From Anoplolepis gracilipes (lineage: Eukaryota; Arthropoda; Insecta; Hymenoptera; Formicidae), in contig NC_132972.1 in assembly GCF_047496725.1 (NCBI RefSeq), positions 14,275,001-14,339,000 on the forward strand: DNA of 64,000 nt, read 5' to 3'. The notes beneath the pieces were generated by a model. That model was not told the origin of the DNA. It did not search any database and saw only the letters and a list, made by a program, of their open reading frames with translations. Position 1 is the first letter of the stretch, and the number at the start of each line of letters is the position of its first letter. Both the position numbers and the translations under genes were made by a program. Shown one piece after another: positions 51,213 through 64,000 of the stretch.

Positions 51213-52620
51213 GTCCACCTTTCCTCGAGCCATTTTTCCTCCTCTCGTTGTTTCTTGCCGTGATCGCTCTGCCTATTCATCTGCAGAAACTACACCACAG
51301 TAGGTAATCACTCATTAAATTATATCACCTATCGACTTTATAATTTTTCCCGGAAGATGTATCAGGTCTCTCCTTTTTTTATGACACGAATCAGTCGTCA
51401 AGATGCTTTTTGCCTTCGAGGTTTAATTTTCCGCTTAAGATTTATCACGGTGTATCGCTTGCTTACGTTGCAAACGATATTCCGTGAATATTATCGCAAT
51501 CATATTCATCGTATGATATTAAACTTTTTATTCTACCAGGTATATATGATTTTATATATACATATATTACGAATACGGATTTATATGTATGTGATTTATA
51601 TTGTAGAATTATGTTTCTTTTAATAATGTAGATGCAGACTTAATGCAAGGACTTTTCAAAAAATATAAAAATATAAAGAAATAGGTGAGAAATAACCTTT
51701 TGTTGGAAAATAAAGTCATGGGAAGGAAAATTGATCGGGCACAATCACTATTATAAATCGTGTCACAATGATAATCTTACGGATAATCTTAACCCTTCTC
51801 CCTTTGTTTCTTTGTTTATCATTACTTGGTGCAATCTCTACGTCGTACTATCTTAGATCTCCGATCCCGATGCAGTTAATAAATACAACTCTGGCGTTCA
51901 GCGTTCACTGTCATTCTTCTGAGTAATTTCTTCCTGTTGATTGTAGATAAGGAAGCGATCGGTTCGTACGAGACCAGCAGGTTGCTAGCCGTGTTTTGAC
52001 CGGATTGATAGTCACAGATAACAAGTTAGAATGAGACGTTACAATGATATCGCTCTAAGCTATGAAACGAGCTATGAATACACGTATTATGACTAAAGTC
52101 TCTGTTTCTCTCGTTGGACACTTGAGATGACTCATAATGCGTTTATTGCTCAACGCATAATCGACTATAAAAATGATACTTTCTGAAAGTTTTATCAATT
52201 TTCAAATTTTCTCACAATATTTTGCAATTCTATATTCGATATTTTAATATAGAAAAACAAATGCATTAAAATTATTTATTATCGCAATAAAAAGCGTTAT
52301 ATATATATATATATGTGAATATATATATAAATGTATATATGTAAATATATAAATATAAGTGTAATATGTAAATAAACATTTAAAACAACATACTAGAAAC
52401 TTTGATATTGGATTGTAAAGAGAGATTAATATGAGAGATAAAAATAGATAAATAAAGCAATTTTATTAGTATAAAAGGAGATAGAATTTTTAATAAATAA
52501 AATAGGTATAAGAACGGATAAAATTATTTTGGTCATTTTTGAAATGGATCTCTCGCAATAATCTTATTTTTCAATTAAAAATGTATTAAAGACAAAGAGA
52601 AAGAAAATCGCAAGATAAAT
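49456..52620. other. Stretch without a recognised gene
   Basis: AT-rich apart from 49980-50200 and 50700-51300. A (TC)14 tract at 51181-51208 explains the Ser/Leu frames over it. I searched the minus strand for partners of the exon candidate at 49326-49455 and found none with good splice sites. Confidence 0.5.
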
Positions 52621-53174
52621 TAGATGCGGGGATTCATGCATACAATCGCAAACGAGTATTTTCGTGCACAATATGTGCTCTCGCATATTCGTCATGCCAT
52701 GGTAGTTATGCTCGCGCCTTCGCAGTCCGCATGACGAAAATGAGCGCGACGGTCATAGATCATCCGTGCACTTAATAACATTAAGATTCCCGGCAAACTC
52801 GACAAATTTCAATTTCCGCGATATATACTTTCGCATAGCGGCTGTCAACGTATGTTCCAAGCATCGCGCGCGCCTGTGTGTGTGCATCATTGCTTTTTGC
52901 AGATATCATCAAACGCAACGTTGCCGTAGCGATACGTAAATTACAGGTTCATTTCGGGCAGATCGGTCATGCTATCGGAAGTAGAATTGACTTATGCCGT
53001 CTACATCGAGCGCCCTACCTCGCGATACGGTCCTCTCCTCCAAGAGCGTTCACGCATTAATGTCACGGCACACGCATGCATACTAGATCCTAGCGGGCGG
53101 CTCGTCCATTTCCTGCTAATTAAATTAGCGTATCGGCCGGCCACCGTCCAATGTCGTGAGCGACCTGGGAGCCG

Positions 53175-53231
<57 letters not shown>

Positions 53232-54700
53232 TTAACGACCCCGTCCTTCTGCCTCCGCCTCCCTCTTCGTCTTCATCAGTCGACGCCGCCAATTCCCAGG
53301 AGTCTCGTATCGGCCACGACCGTTGTTCTCATTAGGATAAAACATACGAGTTGAGGTGGTTAACCGAATTACCGGCCACGTTACCGCGAAAATATCCCAG
53401 ACTTCTGAACGTATGCATCGAATTTGAATCGTCGAAGAATGAATGTGAAGAATGAATCGCTTCTTCAAAGATTCACTTTTTTTTTTTTTTTTTTTTGACA
53501 AAAATATCGAACGACGATATTATGTGTCTCTATACTGAAATTCCTCTTTGTCAATTTATGTATATTGATTATTTAAATGTTAATGGTAAATTTATCACAT
53601 TAAATGTGATAAATGTTTATATTATTTGAAATATCTCTAAATTTTCCTCAGAGGAGAATTAATTGATTATTATATGTGAAGCTGTTATAAATTATATATA
53701 TATAAATAAACATTCTTTACATATCTTCATTATTAAAAATTTATGAATTTGTTGTGTTATAATAAGAGTTTTATTTAATATTATTTTGACATGTACATGT
53801 GTGTAAGGTTGCAGTAGAGACTAGAATCAATTGCGACCATATATTGCGTTAATCCGGCCAATACATTCAGCCATGCGTTAAGCCTCCTGCCTGATGCACA
53901 TTACGATGAGGTAATGTCGATATCGTCTCTCTGCCTGTTTCTTTTTCTCTCTATTGCAGAGATCGCGCGCAACAGCCACTGGGAGCATGTGTTCGCAAAA
54001 TTTCCACCATGCAATTGCGCCGACAGACGATGCCTCTCTCGTCGATTCGTCTCACTCTCACCGCGCTTGGTTAAGACCCGTACATAACCGATCAAAGCGC
54101 CAAAATCCTCTCGATCCTCTCTGAGATCACTCGCGGAACATACGCCAAAGTGGTCATTAGCGCCGGCATATCGATGAATGTGCGATTATGCGCGATCGGA
54201 ATCTCGCGCGGCGCGAGTGCCCGGAGAGGCACTCGAGCGGTGGCGAATATTACGATCGCGGTATGTGCTTCTCTCGTCTAATTGCTAATCGGGGTATAAA
54301 CGAACAAACGTGCCGATGGTTAAACGTCAGCAGACGCAACGCCGCTGGCCGGACGATCCGAATGCGTTCGTTTCCAGGAAGACTTCTCGTGTATGTAATT
54401 ACCGCGCATGCTCGCGAGAGACCGTACGGGAGCGGTGCGGTAATGAGAAAATGATTAAAATAATCAGCATAGTAATCCATTAAAATTATTACGGGACTGT
54501 ACCGCGAAAATAAAGGGGGCACATTCCGGGAACGGTATGAAATGCGGAGCCGACGATTCATGCGGTTTCTCCCTCCGTAAAAGTTATCATGCTGATAACT
54601 TTTTCGCGCAGTTTCCTCTAGTGTAGATCCCGGCACGTGTGAGCCACACTTGAAAAATAGTCGAGGCATAGCTGATTATTTTTCGACACATATTTTTCGC
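52621..54700. other. Two GC-richer islands around an AT-rich gap
   Basis: The islands are 52630-53460 and 53820-54700. Between them are (TC)24 at 53179-53227, T20 at 53477-53496 and a 25-bp palindrome at 53590-53614. A hairpin AAAAGTTATC-ATGCT-GATAACTTTT lies at 54579-54603. The 139-codon minus frame 54669-54250 has no known motif. Conserved non-coding DNA is likely. Confidence 0.4.
53179..53227. repeat. (TC)n microsatellite
   Basis: About 24 uninterrupted TC units within a GC-richer island. Confidence 0.95.
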
Positions 54701-57700
54701 TCCATGGATATTCAAATGCGGCCGTTTTACACAAACCCAGAACGAAATCTGATATTCATTGAGAATTCAATATTCATTGAGCGTAAAATGCATAGCAAAA
54801 TAGCTTGTTCATGTTGCATGTAAAATAGTATTCCTGTAGAATATAATTCTGTAGAATTGTATTATAATTTGATGAAAAGATAGTATAAAAAATAAATTAT
54901 ACATTTATTTCAATGAAACAAATAAATATCCAAAGATTAATTAAAAATATTGTAAAATATAAAGCTTTCTTCTATATTCGATTACTCTCATAAATTATTT
55001 TCAATAATGCTCTAACTGAATTGTAATTCCAGTTGTATATACAGTCTCAAGTGGAACGATATTATCCAAGGTTACGATCAGCACTGCATCTGCAAAACAG
55101 TCATCTACTAACGTTGTGTACGTAATGTCATTTTGTCTGTCACACCGGAAGTTACCAACTACGGTAAGCCGCATCAGTAGAATGTAATGGGACGAGACAA
55201 CGATATTTATATGGCAACACAAGGTGAGCGAATACGCATCTCGATTTCGACATAAGGCAAACGGTTTCAACATCTGCATCATCTTCCAAGCACTACTTTC
55301 ATAAACACATGATTTATTCTGCTCTACATTTTCATAACTAATACACTTGAAAAATAGATTATGCCATTAGATATTTCTAAAAGATGTGAAATATGTGGCT
55401 GTGCAAATTATCGCTAATTCATCATATTTTTTCTACACAGCAATTTATTTCAAATTTGCGGTGTATGCTTGTAACCTACAATTAAGTTTTCTGCACGTTT
55501 GTTGCCCATGTAATTAAATATCATTTTAGAACTCTCTCTTTCTGGCTTGAAGACACTGCTAGATTAATTTGAACTCGTAGTAGTTTGTTAATATTATTCT
55601 AATTTACGTTCATACTACAAATTAATTATACACGTGTACACGTACAAACAGTATGAGTCACAAATGCTGGGTAATTAGCGATGATACTTATATACAGAAC
55701 ATCGAGCACGAGCTCAAATATAAGACAATGGTATACGAGAGATCGAAGGTACTACAACGTGATTCATCATCGCATTCATTGCGTCGTACATGAGTATACG
55801 CAAATATATGCGTTTCACGCCCGCTCGCGATGTATGTATGCGTTTTCCTGCGGATTATCAGAAATTTATGAGATCGAAGGCAAGTAAGTCGTCGAAACTC
55901 ACTGCACAAGATTTATGAGATTTGATCTCTCTCTCTCTCTCTCTTTCTTTCTCTTTTTCTTTTTCTCAGTTGTTACAACAGTTCACGCAATGTAATATGC
56001 ACGCATCCATTATAAATGACGCACGTCCTTCTCCTTCGCTCGCCTCTTTCACGTTTGTATGCAATGAGGCTTGCGTAAATGTCGATGCTTATTGTGTGTG
56101 CCGATAAGATTAGTTAACTACAACGCGGTACGCGAGTACACTTGTCATCGAGCCGACATAGACGTCGATGGAAGATTGAAACGAAAATTCCAAGCTGTGA
56201 TCGAGCACTTGGAGTATGAATTATAAAAACGAGAGAAGAGTAGTTGGTCGGTGACAATATACTCGGCAAAGTTAATCGAGCATTCTTTCGACATGTAAAA
56301 CGACAGAAGGCAAGCAACGTAGCATAGGTATATGTGAAAAATGGTGACCAATGAAATACAGAAAATATATTCACGTCAATCTTGATGAAGTTCCTATCGG
56401 AAAGCACCGCGCTAGGATGACATAATAAATGTCATCTGCTTCTCGCTCTTTTTTCATCTTTCCAGTTCCCTTTGGAATCATTCTTTTCTGCTCATTGTCT
56501 CGCGTCACTCCTTTCCCAGCAGGAATGAGAGGCGATAGTTCGCATTGCCGCGCCCACAGATGCGGTATAACGCGCATGATGTAATATATGTATTAACCGC
56601 AGGCATTGGTGCGCCGATCGTGAATTATTGATGGCTTTATCCAGAGACTCCTGATGGCACCAGGTGGCCAAGTTTCGCCTTGTTCCGAACGAAGGAGAAT
56701 CGACGATTAAAGTGAGAATACCTCGCTCGCGGATCGGACGAGGCAACAGGAGAGGGAGAGCGCGAGAAGAAGGACCATCGAGTAGAGTTTAGTTTACGGC
56801 GTGGCGATGTTTGACTAATGCTTCGCGATTTCGGCTTTTGTTGTTGGCCCCAGATCGCCCGCTGCGATGATTCCAGAAGGGGAGAGATTGGTTAACCGAC
56901 CCTTGAATTTTCGACTCTTCCGTAACCGCTCCGATCGACGACCCGCCGAGATTGCGGTAGATTTTCGATATAATAAACGATACCTGTAAAGGCTATCGCT
57001 GAATATTTCTAGCGTGTAGCTGAATTTGATTTCCGCAAGTAATAGTAACAAGATGAAAATGGTGGGTAACATGACAAACATAAATACTGCAAAATCGTTT
57101 GTATATGTATAACAATTATATACTCCATATGTAGTACGAATGATGATAGTTGTACTGATTGACATTCAACGCGTTACTTGTTTCGTCCAACGTTACTGGG
57201 GTGGAATAATTACGACGATAATATCGCAGTGTTTTCCCGTGTCATATCGCCTCTAAAACTCGCGCTTGACAATGCATCTAAAAGTGCATTATTCTCGGAT
57301 GCGAAATAAATTATTCCATTGTGGTGAAAACTGTCATATCGCAAGTTTTGCCATTGCTATTATATATTACGCTGCATTGTTAATTACGAGCAGTATATGA
57401 TAAATAATACGTGCGTTAATACCTATACACGTGACTGAATTAAAATTAAACGTGTCATAGTAATGAGCTTATATAAATTTCATTTCGCAAAATATATTTT
57501 TTGACATTTACAGAGTACATTGAGCATCTGCTGAATATCCCCTATTAACGGATCACAATCAATCTCGAGGGAACGATCATTTATTATTACAAGCATATCA
57601 GCGACATAGATTGCCGCTAAATCATATTGTTGATATTTGAAAGGCAATTAATGATTCGCGTTCATTGCCTGTTTGTGATTTGTCACGCACATTTTTCAAT

Positions 57701-57837
57701 GTATGAGTATGTAGACGTGATGATAAGTTATCTATTATATTTTTAAAAATATTACAATTATTGTTCTCTTCTCGAGCGTCCCCTAACATTTTTTTCGCTC
57801 TAATAAAATGAACTGCATTATTATAATGTACATAGGA
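54701..57837. other. Mixed stretch, no recognised gene
   Basis: Pyrimidine tract at 55925-55970. The minus frames 55282-55001 (93 codons) and 57165-56815 (116 codons, with a hydrophobic stretch FAVFMFVMLPTIFILLLLLA) are the longest normal-composition frames in the area. I recognise neither and see no clear splice sites or promoter for them. Confidence 0.4.
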
Positions 57838-58396
57838 TAAACTAGGGTATGATGGCCATAGACTGTAATTTTTTTAATAATCGCTTAATAGTGCGCTTTT
57901 TTTAGCCATTATCAAAGATATTTACAGTAGTTTATGTGCATACATTATTCGAAATAATGATATTGTGAATCTTATATTATATTTTTACTTTTGACTACCT
58001 GTCAAGTTTTTCATTTGTCCATTAAAAACTGTTGTAACGTCGAATAAATTACAGTTAAGCTATCGTAATCGACGTTAGACATATTATAAAGATATGTAAA
58101 TTGTTATATGACCTATAATTTTTATTTTCGTTTTTCACTATTTTTTTATAAATATTATGGCCATCTTTCCGTCACTATGATCATCTTTTCCTTAAAAATT
58201 GGGTAAGATGGCCAATACTTATGTTGTACTATTTTGATAATATAAAATTTCTATTAAATATTTTTCTTTCAATTTCGATAATATTACGTAATTTAAGCTT
58301 CAGTGAAGATAATATGCCAAACACTATTAAAAAATAACAAAAATAAAAGTATGTTATTTGCATTTTAAAAACCTATGGCCATCTTACTCAAGTTTA
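57838..58396. mobile_element. MITE-like element(s) with inverted GATGGCCA ends
   Basis: The left end TAAACTAGGGTATGATGGCC (continuing ATAG) and the right end read in reverse, TAAACTTGAGTAAGATGGCC (continuing ATAG), match at 21 of 24 positions. The outermost TA at each end could be a TA target duplication as in Tc1/mariner-type elements. A second inner pair exists: ATGGCCATCTTT near 58157-58170 and TTGGGTAAGATGGCCA at 58199-58214. The latter matches the far right end at 15 of 16 positions, so the stretch may be two abutting elements (about 57838-58175 and 58199-58394) or one nested element. The interior is AT-rich with no transposase frame. Confidence 0.65.
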
Positions 58397-59520
58397 CGCT
58401 ACAACACATAAAAAAGTATATACGTATATAATATAATGGTATACATTACACTGTGCTGCGATAAAACTCTTTTATCCAAACAAGAGCAAACGATACTAAG
58501 AATCGAAACTGGAATAAGAATACCCGATAAACGTGTGGTAAAATATATGACATACATTATAGTAGACAGATAAAAAGGACGAATACTCTATACGTGTCGT
58601 TACAATAAATTACGCTTTCAATAATTTAGTTTTGGGTCTCGTACCTTTCTTTACAAGCTGCGACTCTAAAATCCCACATTCTTCGTATCGATACTTCATT
58701 GCTCGTAACGAATGTTGAGCGTCTTTATAATGAGGCAAGAAGAATCCGTGGGTCGTAACGCGCGCGATGTGTAAGCATTATCGAAAAAGAAGAAGGGAAA
58801 AAAAGGTGCGGAGCGAAAGGAAGGAAAGAACCTGGACGCGTGAGGAGAGAGACGGCGAGTGGACAATCGCCGGATGCCGAAGCCGAAGTCGAAGCCGAAG
58901 CCGCGCGTAAAGGCAGGCCGGCGCAGGTGTGCGCGACTATATACGGCAAGTACCGGCGACACACAGCGATATTAACGTGCCGCCATATCGATATCGTTAT
59001 AATATGCAAATATGCTCGCGCACGTATCCGCGGCAGTGGGATACTTGTTGTTCTGGGTCATGGAAGTGCGCTTTCCTAAAGGAGATCATCGTAAGCCGTC
59101 GTCGCGATAAAAAGATCTATGTAGCGGTTCGTCTCTCTTCTCTGTAATGAGAACGATAATATTTCGCGTTTTAATTTATTTCCCCTTACTGCTTATTATA
59201 AGAGGAAAAGAGTATGTTCTATTAAATTCGAATTTTATCAACTACAATACATTTGGATTTAATTATTCATTATATTATGAAATGCAATCTATGCGTGTGT
59301 GTGTGTGTGTGTGTGTGTGTGAGAGCGTATGGAAAATTATTATATCGGATATATATTTTGTACGATTTCATATTTTTTAAGTACGTACTTAGCATGCTTT
59401 TCCCTTTTTGCAATTTATATACACGGATTAACATTTTTTTTTTAACTAGCATATAACATGGATACGATTTTTCATCAGAAGGTCTTTGGTATAATTTGAT
59501 TTTTACTTTTCACCTCATAA
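58397..59520. other. GC-richer patch with hexamer repeat, then AT-rich
   Basis: 58873-58902 holds a GAAGCC hexamer array (one unit GAAGTC). A (GT)14 tract lies at 59294-59321. The frames over the hexamer array are Ala/Glu or Gly/Phe repeats and not credible genes. Confidence 0.5.
59294..59321. repeat. (GT)n microsatellite
   Basis: About 14 GT units; translated in two frames it produces spurious Cys-Val runs. Confidence 0.9.
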
Positions 59521-60680
59521 TGATAATTAGCTTCTCTTTAAGCAGATACAATGAGAGAAAGATGAGAAGAGACAGCGCGACTAATTATTCGCGGATACAT
59601 AACAGCTAGAGAGAAAGAGAAGGTGAGGGTGGTGAATGGCAACGTTTTCGAATGCGCATTTATGAGATAATATTCTGCGCAGGTGTATTGCACGGTAGAT
59701 TATTAACGTGGAAATTTTGTCCGTACCACCGCTCATTGCAGCCTATGTCTACAGGTGTATGAGAGGGCTTTCGAGACAACACCTCGGTGCTAATTAGCGC
59801 CACCAATTAGCGAACAGCAGACGGGTTTCCTCTCCCTCTCGCTGCATCCTCATTTATCGATCCGACTACCAAACGCGACTAGCTACTCTTTTTAACCCAA
59901 CGATCATTCTCATTTTATAGATTCTAGAGAGAGAGAAAGATAGAGAGGAGGGAGGCGAATTCAGTTTCTTCATTAGTATCAAAACAAGAAAAATCAGAAG
60001 AAAAATTTAGTATTGCATCGATTTAATATATATATATAATTTTTATAATATAGATATAATAATAAATACAATAATAGATATAATAATAAATATATAACAT
60101 TAGCAATGAATTAAATTTAATAAAGCAACATTCCACATATGTGAAACTATAAGCAATATAACATTCATCTATATAATTAGTGTTCATTATTATCAAATGT
60201 ACACTAATATTTAATTAAATAAAAATATGCACAATTATGTAGCAGCGCAAGAAATATTAATACACGAGCGAGCTTGCAGCTTGATCGATTAAAAATGGCA
60301 CATTCAGTGAACGCAAAGTTTAATAACGGGGGAAGGGGATGAGGGTGATGTTACGCATAGATGCAGACGAGCCGGAATGATGAAAACCCGCGCGAGATTC
60401 TTGGGATGCATTTAAAATGTAATTTTCATAAAGCATGCCCGGCATAATTATGCCATTAGGACCTCTTTAGAGCCCGTTTAAAGTCATAATCACTCAACGA
60501 GACCGTTCTCCGGTTCGCTTCCTCTTGGCTCGTTCCACCATAGCGTCACTCCTAAAGCCCCCGTTTCTCTCTCTCGCCCCCTTCGTTCCCTACCTCCCCA
60601 TCATCCTTCGTCGGTACCTATTCTTGGATGTGCAGACAGAGATAACTTTGGCAAGAATCTTTGCACGATAATAGAACAAA
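59521..60680. promoter_or_regulatory. Enhancer-like islands with E-box and homeodomain motifs
   Basis: Within 59680-59815 are CAGGTGTATT and CAGGTGTATG (E-boxes) and two copies of the homeodomain-type core AATTAGCG (59795 and 59805). In 60290-60560 a unique GC-balanced block contains the perfect palindrome GGCATAATTATGCC (60441-60454). No frame is open through either block. Enhancer function is inferred from motif content only. Confidence 0.35.
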
Positions 60681-62700
60681 CGTAAATCATTGAACAATAA
60701 CGGAGTAGGCAGCGATCTTTCTCTTCTTTATCTTTGTGTGCGAGAAGCGAGCAAGAATACATGGTGTAAATCAAACACTGAGGTATCATGGGATGCCATC
60801 GAAAGAAAGACACTTTCCAGGACAGATATATATATATATATTTTTTCACTCTTTATTAGAATCGCTAAATAGACGTCAAATTGGAGAGAAGGATTCTGAA
60901 AGGTTGGAAAGTATAATCATGAGTGAAAAGAGATTAAAAAAAGAAGAGTTTTATTATTTTTCTTTTTATTTCATAAAAAATGTATGAAATTAAAAGTTTG
61001 ACTTTTGCCCTTGCAGCAAATATTTTTGACGTGGATGATATATGATAGTCTTCATAGATCATTATTACAGGAGCTGGAGAATTATATTGCCGCAACCATT
61101 ATCTTTATAATATATATTTTGTTTGTGCAATAAAAACATTAAATTATAAATTAATCGCAAGAAGAATATATTTTTAGAGAGAATAAAAATCATAAGATGT
61201 CATCGGATTTCGAATATCAAAGAAATTTGATAATATAAAATTAACAGAATTCGTCCAAAGCTTAATCAAGATAAGAGATATATTATAATTGATTTTTAAT
61301 TGATTTCGCGAGCATATCTTCTATCGAGAATTTTAGTTCTGTTAACACAGAAATGATTTGATCATGAATCAATACTGAAGAACAGACTTCTCTTCTTCAT
61401 TGTGGGATAATGTAAAAAGAAAATTTGCAGAGAAAAAAAAAAGGAAAAAAAGAATGACAGAGAGAGAGAGAGAGAGAGAGAGAGATGTCACAGATATGTG
61501 AGAAACATGTTTTAATTACGCATAATTTATGTCTCGCGCGTTATTTCTTCTTCGTATGTGTCTAAGCTTTATATATATATCAACATAAACACCTTTCTCT
61601 CTTTAATAAAGTACTATTAATTGTGTAATCGTGACTTAATATTTTTACACAATAGTGTTGCATATATTAAAGTATCATTATTAATAGAGTGTGTAAAAAT
61701 TAGTTGAAAGAAAACTTTATGCATATGCGCATAAAACTCATGTATATTATTTTTTATGAAATTCTTCGATCTTGATAACATATCTATCGCGTAAATTCGC
61801 AAAGTTTATAATAGTATAATTAATCGTATTATATTTATTTCTATATATGTAATCACACAGCTCGGCGCAGATGCGTGTGCGAATATACGTGCTTACATGG
61901 TGATAAACCAAATGTCCTTCGCATAACTTCGTGATTATCGTGTAGATTGTGATGGATCACTGGTGATGCACGCGTGCGAGTTATGGTTCGTTATGATTTT
62001 TCGCGGCGTTTTATGTGCTGGCAGAAACATCGCGAAGATAATCAGTGAAAGAAAGAGTATGTGCGGGCAAATAATAATAAGAGATCAGCATCGGAGGATC
62101 GTATTCTGCCAGGAAGCTGCTAATGCCAACACGATCTACGATTGCCAGCGGCGTCATACGTATCCTAACGATCTTAAGATCTTTAAGATCTTATCGCGTG
62201 TCTTGTATCGCTATCACAGAGATGATATCATTCGCATAGATATACGTCTCTCTAAAGGAGGAAATAGTTTGTTCTTTTATAAATAGATAATTCCTAAAAA
62301 ATTGTTTGACGTAGTAGTTAAATAAGACCTCTGTACATTTATTATATATAATCGAATGTATATTTATTAACAAATTTAAAAATTTCAAATATTATAAATT
62401 TCAGAATAACATTTTTTTTACTATATCAGTATTAAATTCTCCCTCCTTCCACACAAAATTATTCTTTACAAAAAATAATATTATATTTCGTCCTCTTTTG
62501 ACGAATTATTCTTTTTTACTTTGATACATTTTGACTTATGACTCTAATATCTAAAAGTCAATGTATAATATTATTGATTGTTTCCATAACTTTTGTCATT
62601 TTTAGGTTTATTCAGATATTTTGGTATGGTTTGTTTTATTTTATTTAAAAGAGCAAGGCTTTTTTTTTATTTAGATCACTCTGCTTTGTTATCACATATA
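60681..62700. other. AT-rich stretch, one unrecognised frame
   Basis: (GA)n at 61459-61485. The plus frame 61963-62286 (107 codons, six Cys) lies in a GC-richer patch but matches no family I know. Its end overlaps a small palindromic array of TTAAGATCT-like units near 62169-62195. Confidence 0.4.
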
Positions 62701-64000
62701 CTCTGTTTTTCTCTTATTCTACTTTCTTTTGTCGTAGCGCAGTGAATTTTGATGAACCGTGGTGTACATACTTCGGTATAATCCAGCTTATCTTGCCTGA
62801 CAAAGATACACATGCAGTTTATTTCAGCTTATTTTGTATCTTATACTAGCTCATTCTTCACAGAATACTCTCTGATATTCTTGTATAAATAAAGAGCGCA
62901 ACGAGAATGTGAACAATTCAGAACTTTAATGGATCGTTGCCACTGTTAGCATCTATACGACTTCCTGTTCAAATAAATTTAAAATTATTAGCGAATTTCT
63001 TCCTCAACGTGTCTGTCCTGCAATGAAGATTGCGAATCTTTAACAAGATATACGATAATCAAAGATTATACAGGGTGTCTATACTTTAAACTTTATCTGA
63101 TATCTCACATTGTGTAGCCGTACTCACGATAACCCCGAGAGTGCCCCCGAATACGAAGCATATCTATCCTGCTGATTTTTACAAGAAACGCGATCCATAA
63201 TTCTGAGTAATAAAGATCTCGAGCTCTTATCTGATAGTTCCCGTTGCCGCGAAGAGAGATAACCGCCTCTCTTCCGTTCGAATCTCTCCTTTTCTATCAC
63301 TCTTCCCACTTTTTGCAAGGGGAACCGGGTTCCTGTTCTAGCACCGTTTATATAACAATGTTGCGTGCCACTCTGATATCAAATACGCGCGGTTTGAACA
63401 CTGAAAGCTCGGCAATCGCCAATGAGATCTCTGACAATCGCTGAATTTGCGCACAGCAATTCATTGCATCTTATCTAATATTCCGCATGGCCGCTGTACT
63501 TGGAGTATCGCTATATTTTCTATATGTGCTCGCATTCATAGATAAACTCTCTCTTACCATCGTCTCTTATGCGCAATACGCAAAGGTATTTTATCATCGG
63601 ATATATATATAACGCGACATCTGGATAAAATAATATTGTAAAATTTTTAAAACACGTATAAACGCTTTTTTTACACATGTTTACACATGCTTGTTTACAC
63701 TTGCTACATTCCACAATATAGAATGTGAGAATTTTCTAATTTAAATTATAAATTCTGAGATTACATTTACACTTTACGGAATAGTACATTTTTTTCACAG
63801 AAAAATAATTAGCAAAAAATGATAATCCCTACGGCATTTAGATAAAAATTTTTTTTTATTAAATCATTATTACTCAATTAATCTTTTTATGTATAAATAG
63901 CTTTAATTATATTTTTATTTTTTATGAATTAGAATATATTGATATAAGTGTATTTAAAAGCACTATTGTTTTTAGTTACATATATATATTATTGTTAATT
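62701..64000. other. Window end, no gene seen
   Basis: A GC-richer patch at 63110-63450 with a short plus-strand frame. ACAGGGTGTCTAT at 63071-63083 resembles a mobile-element end motif but has no partner nearby. The rest is AT-rich. Confidence 0.5.

Noticed and set aside
56815..57165. 116-codon minus-strand frame with a hydrophobic stretch
   Set aside because: Normal composition, but no family recognised, no convincing splice sites or upstream promoter. Not called as a gene.
58840..59079. Ala/Glu repeat frame and its Gly/Phe antisense counterpart
   Set aside because: The repetitive part is the GAAGCC hexamer array; the remainder has no domain.
63071..63083. ACAGGGTGTCTAT as a transposon terminus
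   Set aside because: The motif recurs at 32174 and 33096, but no inverted partner, target duplication or internal similarity between the sites was visible.
63270..63295. GTTCGAATCTC, similar to a tRNA T-loop/B-box
   Set aside because: The flanking bases do not form a T-stem or acceptor stem, and no A-box lies at the right distance upstream.

Overview
The window looks like intergenic or intronic DNA from an insect, most likely a hymenopteran such as an ant (inference). The reasons are an AT-rich background, many (TA)n, (TC)n and (GA)n microsatellites, GC-richer islands that keep many CpGs, short introns with GT..AG borders, and one gene of the insect juvenile hormone epoxide hydrolase (JHEH) family. 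Nothing prokaryotic is present: no operon, no CRISPR array, no phage. I recognised no tRNA, rRNA or known microRNA, working by eye only.

The one gene I can model with confidence is on the minus strand at 22461-20307. Five exons join in frame into a 336-residue JHEH-like protein, short for a family that is usually about 450-460 residues. It keeps the N-terminal epoxide-hydrolase domain, the HGWP oxyanion motif and part of the cap region. It has lost the nucleophile Asp-Trp pair of the G-G-D-W-G elbow, about 30-40 residues after the elbow, and the C-terminal segment with the catalytic His. It is a catalytically dead paralog or a pseudogene with a surviving frame.

The rest alternates between AT-rich deserts and GC/CpG-richer islands of 0.3-1.3 kb (about 1.2-1.9, 4.7-6.1, 8.6-9.7, 11.0-12.2, 12.5-14.1, 14.6-15.4, 17.2-18.1, 28.3-29.6, 30.3-31.5, 33.8-34.3, 40.9-41.3, 42.6-43.4, 47.0-47.7, 52.6-54.7, 56.4-57.2, 58.7-59.1 and 59.5-60.7 kb). 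Most islands have no convincing frame and look like regulatory or conserved non-coding DNA. A possible internal exon of an unrecognised gene lies at 49326-49455 on the minus strand.

Mobile and repeated DNA includes: a roughly 130-bp family in three copies, two of them inverted relative to the third (596-720; 3131-3385); a MITE-like unit or pair of units with inverted GATGGCCA ends (57838-58396); a perfect 31-bp inverted repeat (19722-19844); an integrase remnant (25223-25294); and a diverged collinear duplication at 11081-11231 and 11870-12022 whose conserved blocks sit at a nearly constant 789-791 bp offset. The most useful leads are the decayed JHEH gene, this paired module, the MITE and the candidate exon at 49.4 kb. 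I found no complete undescribed multi-gene system.
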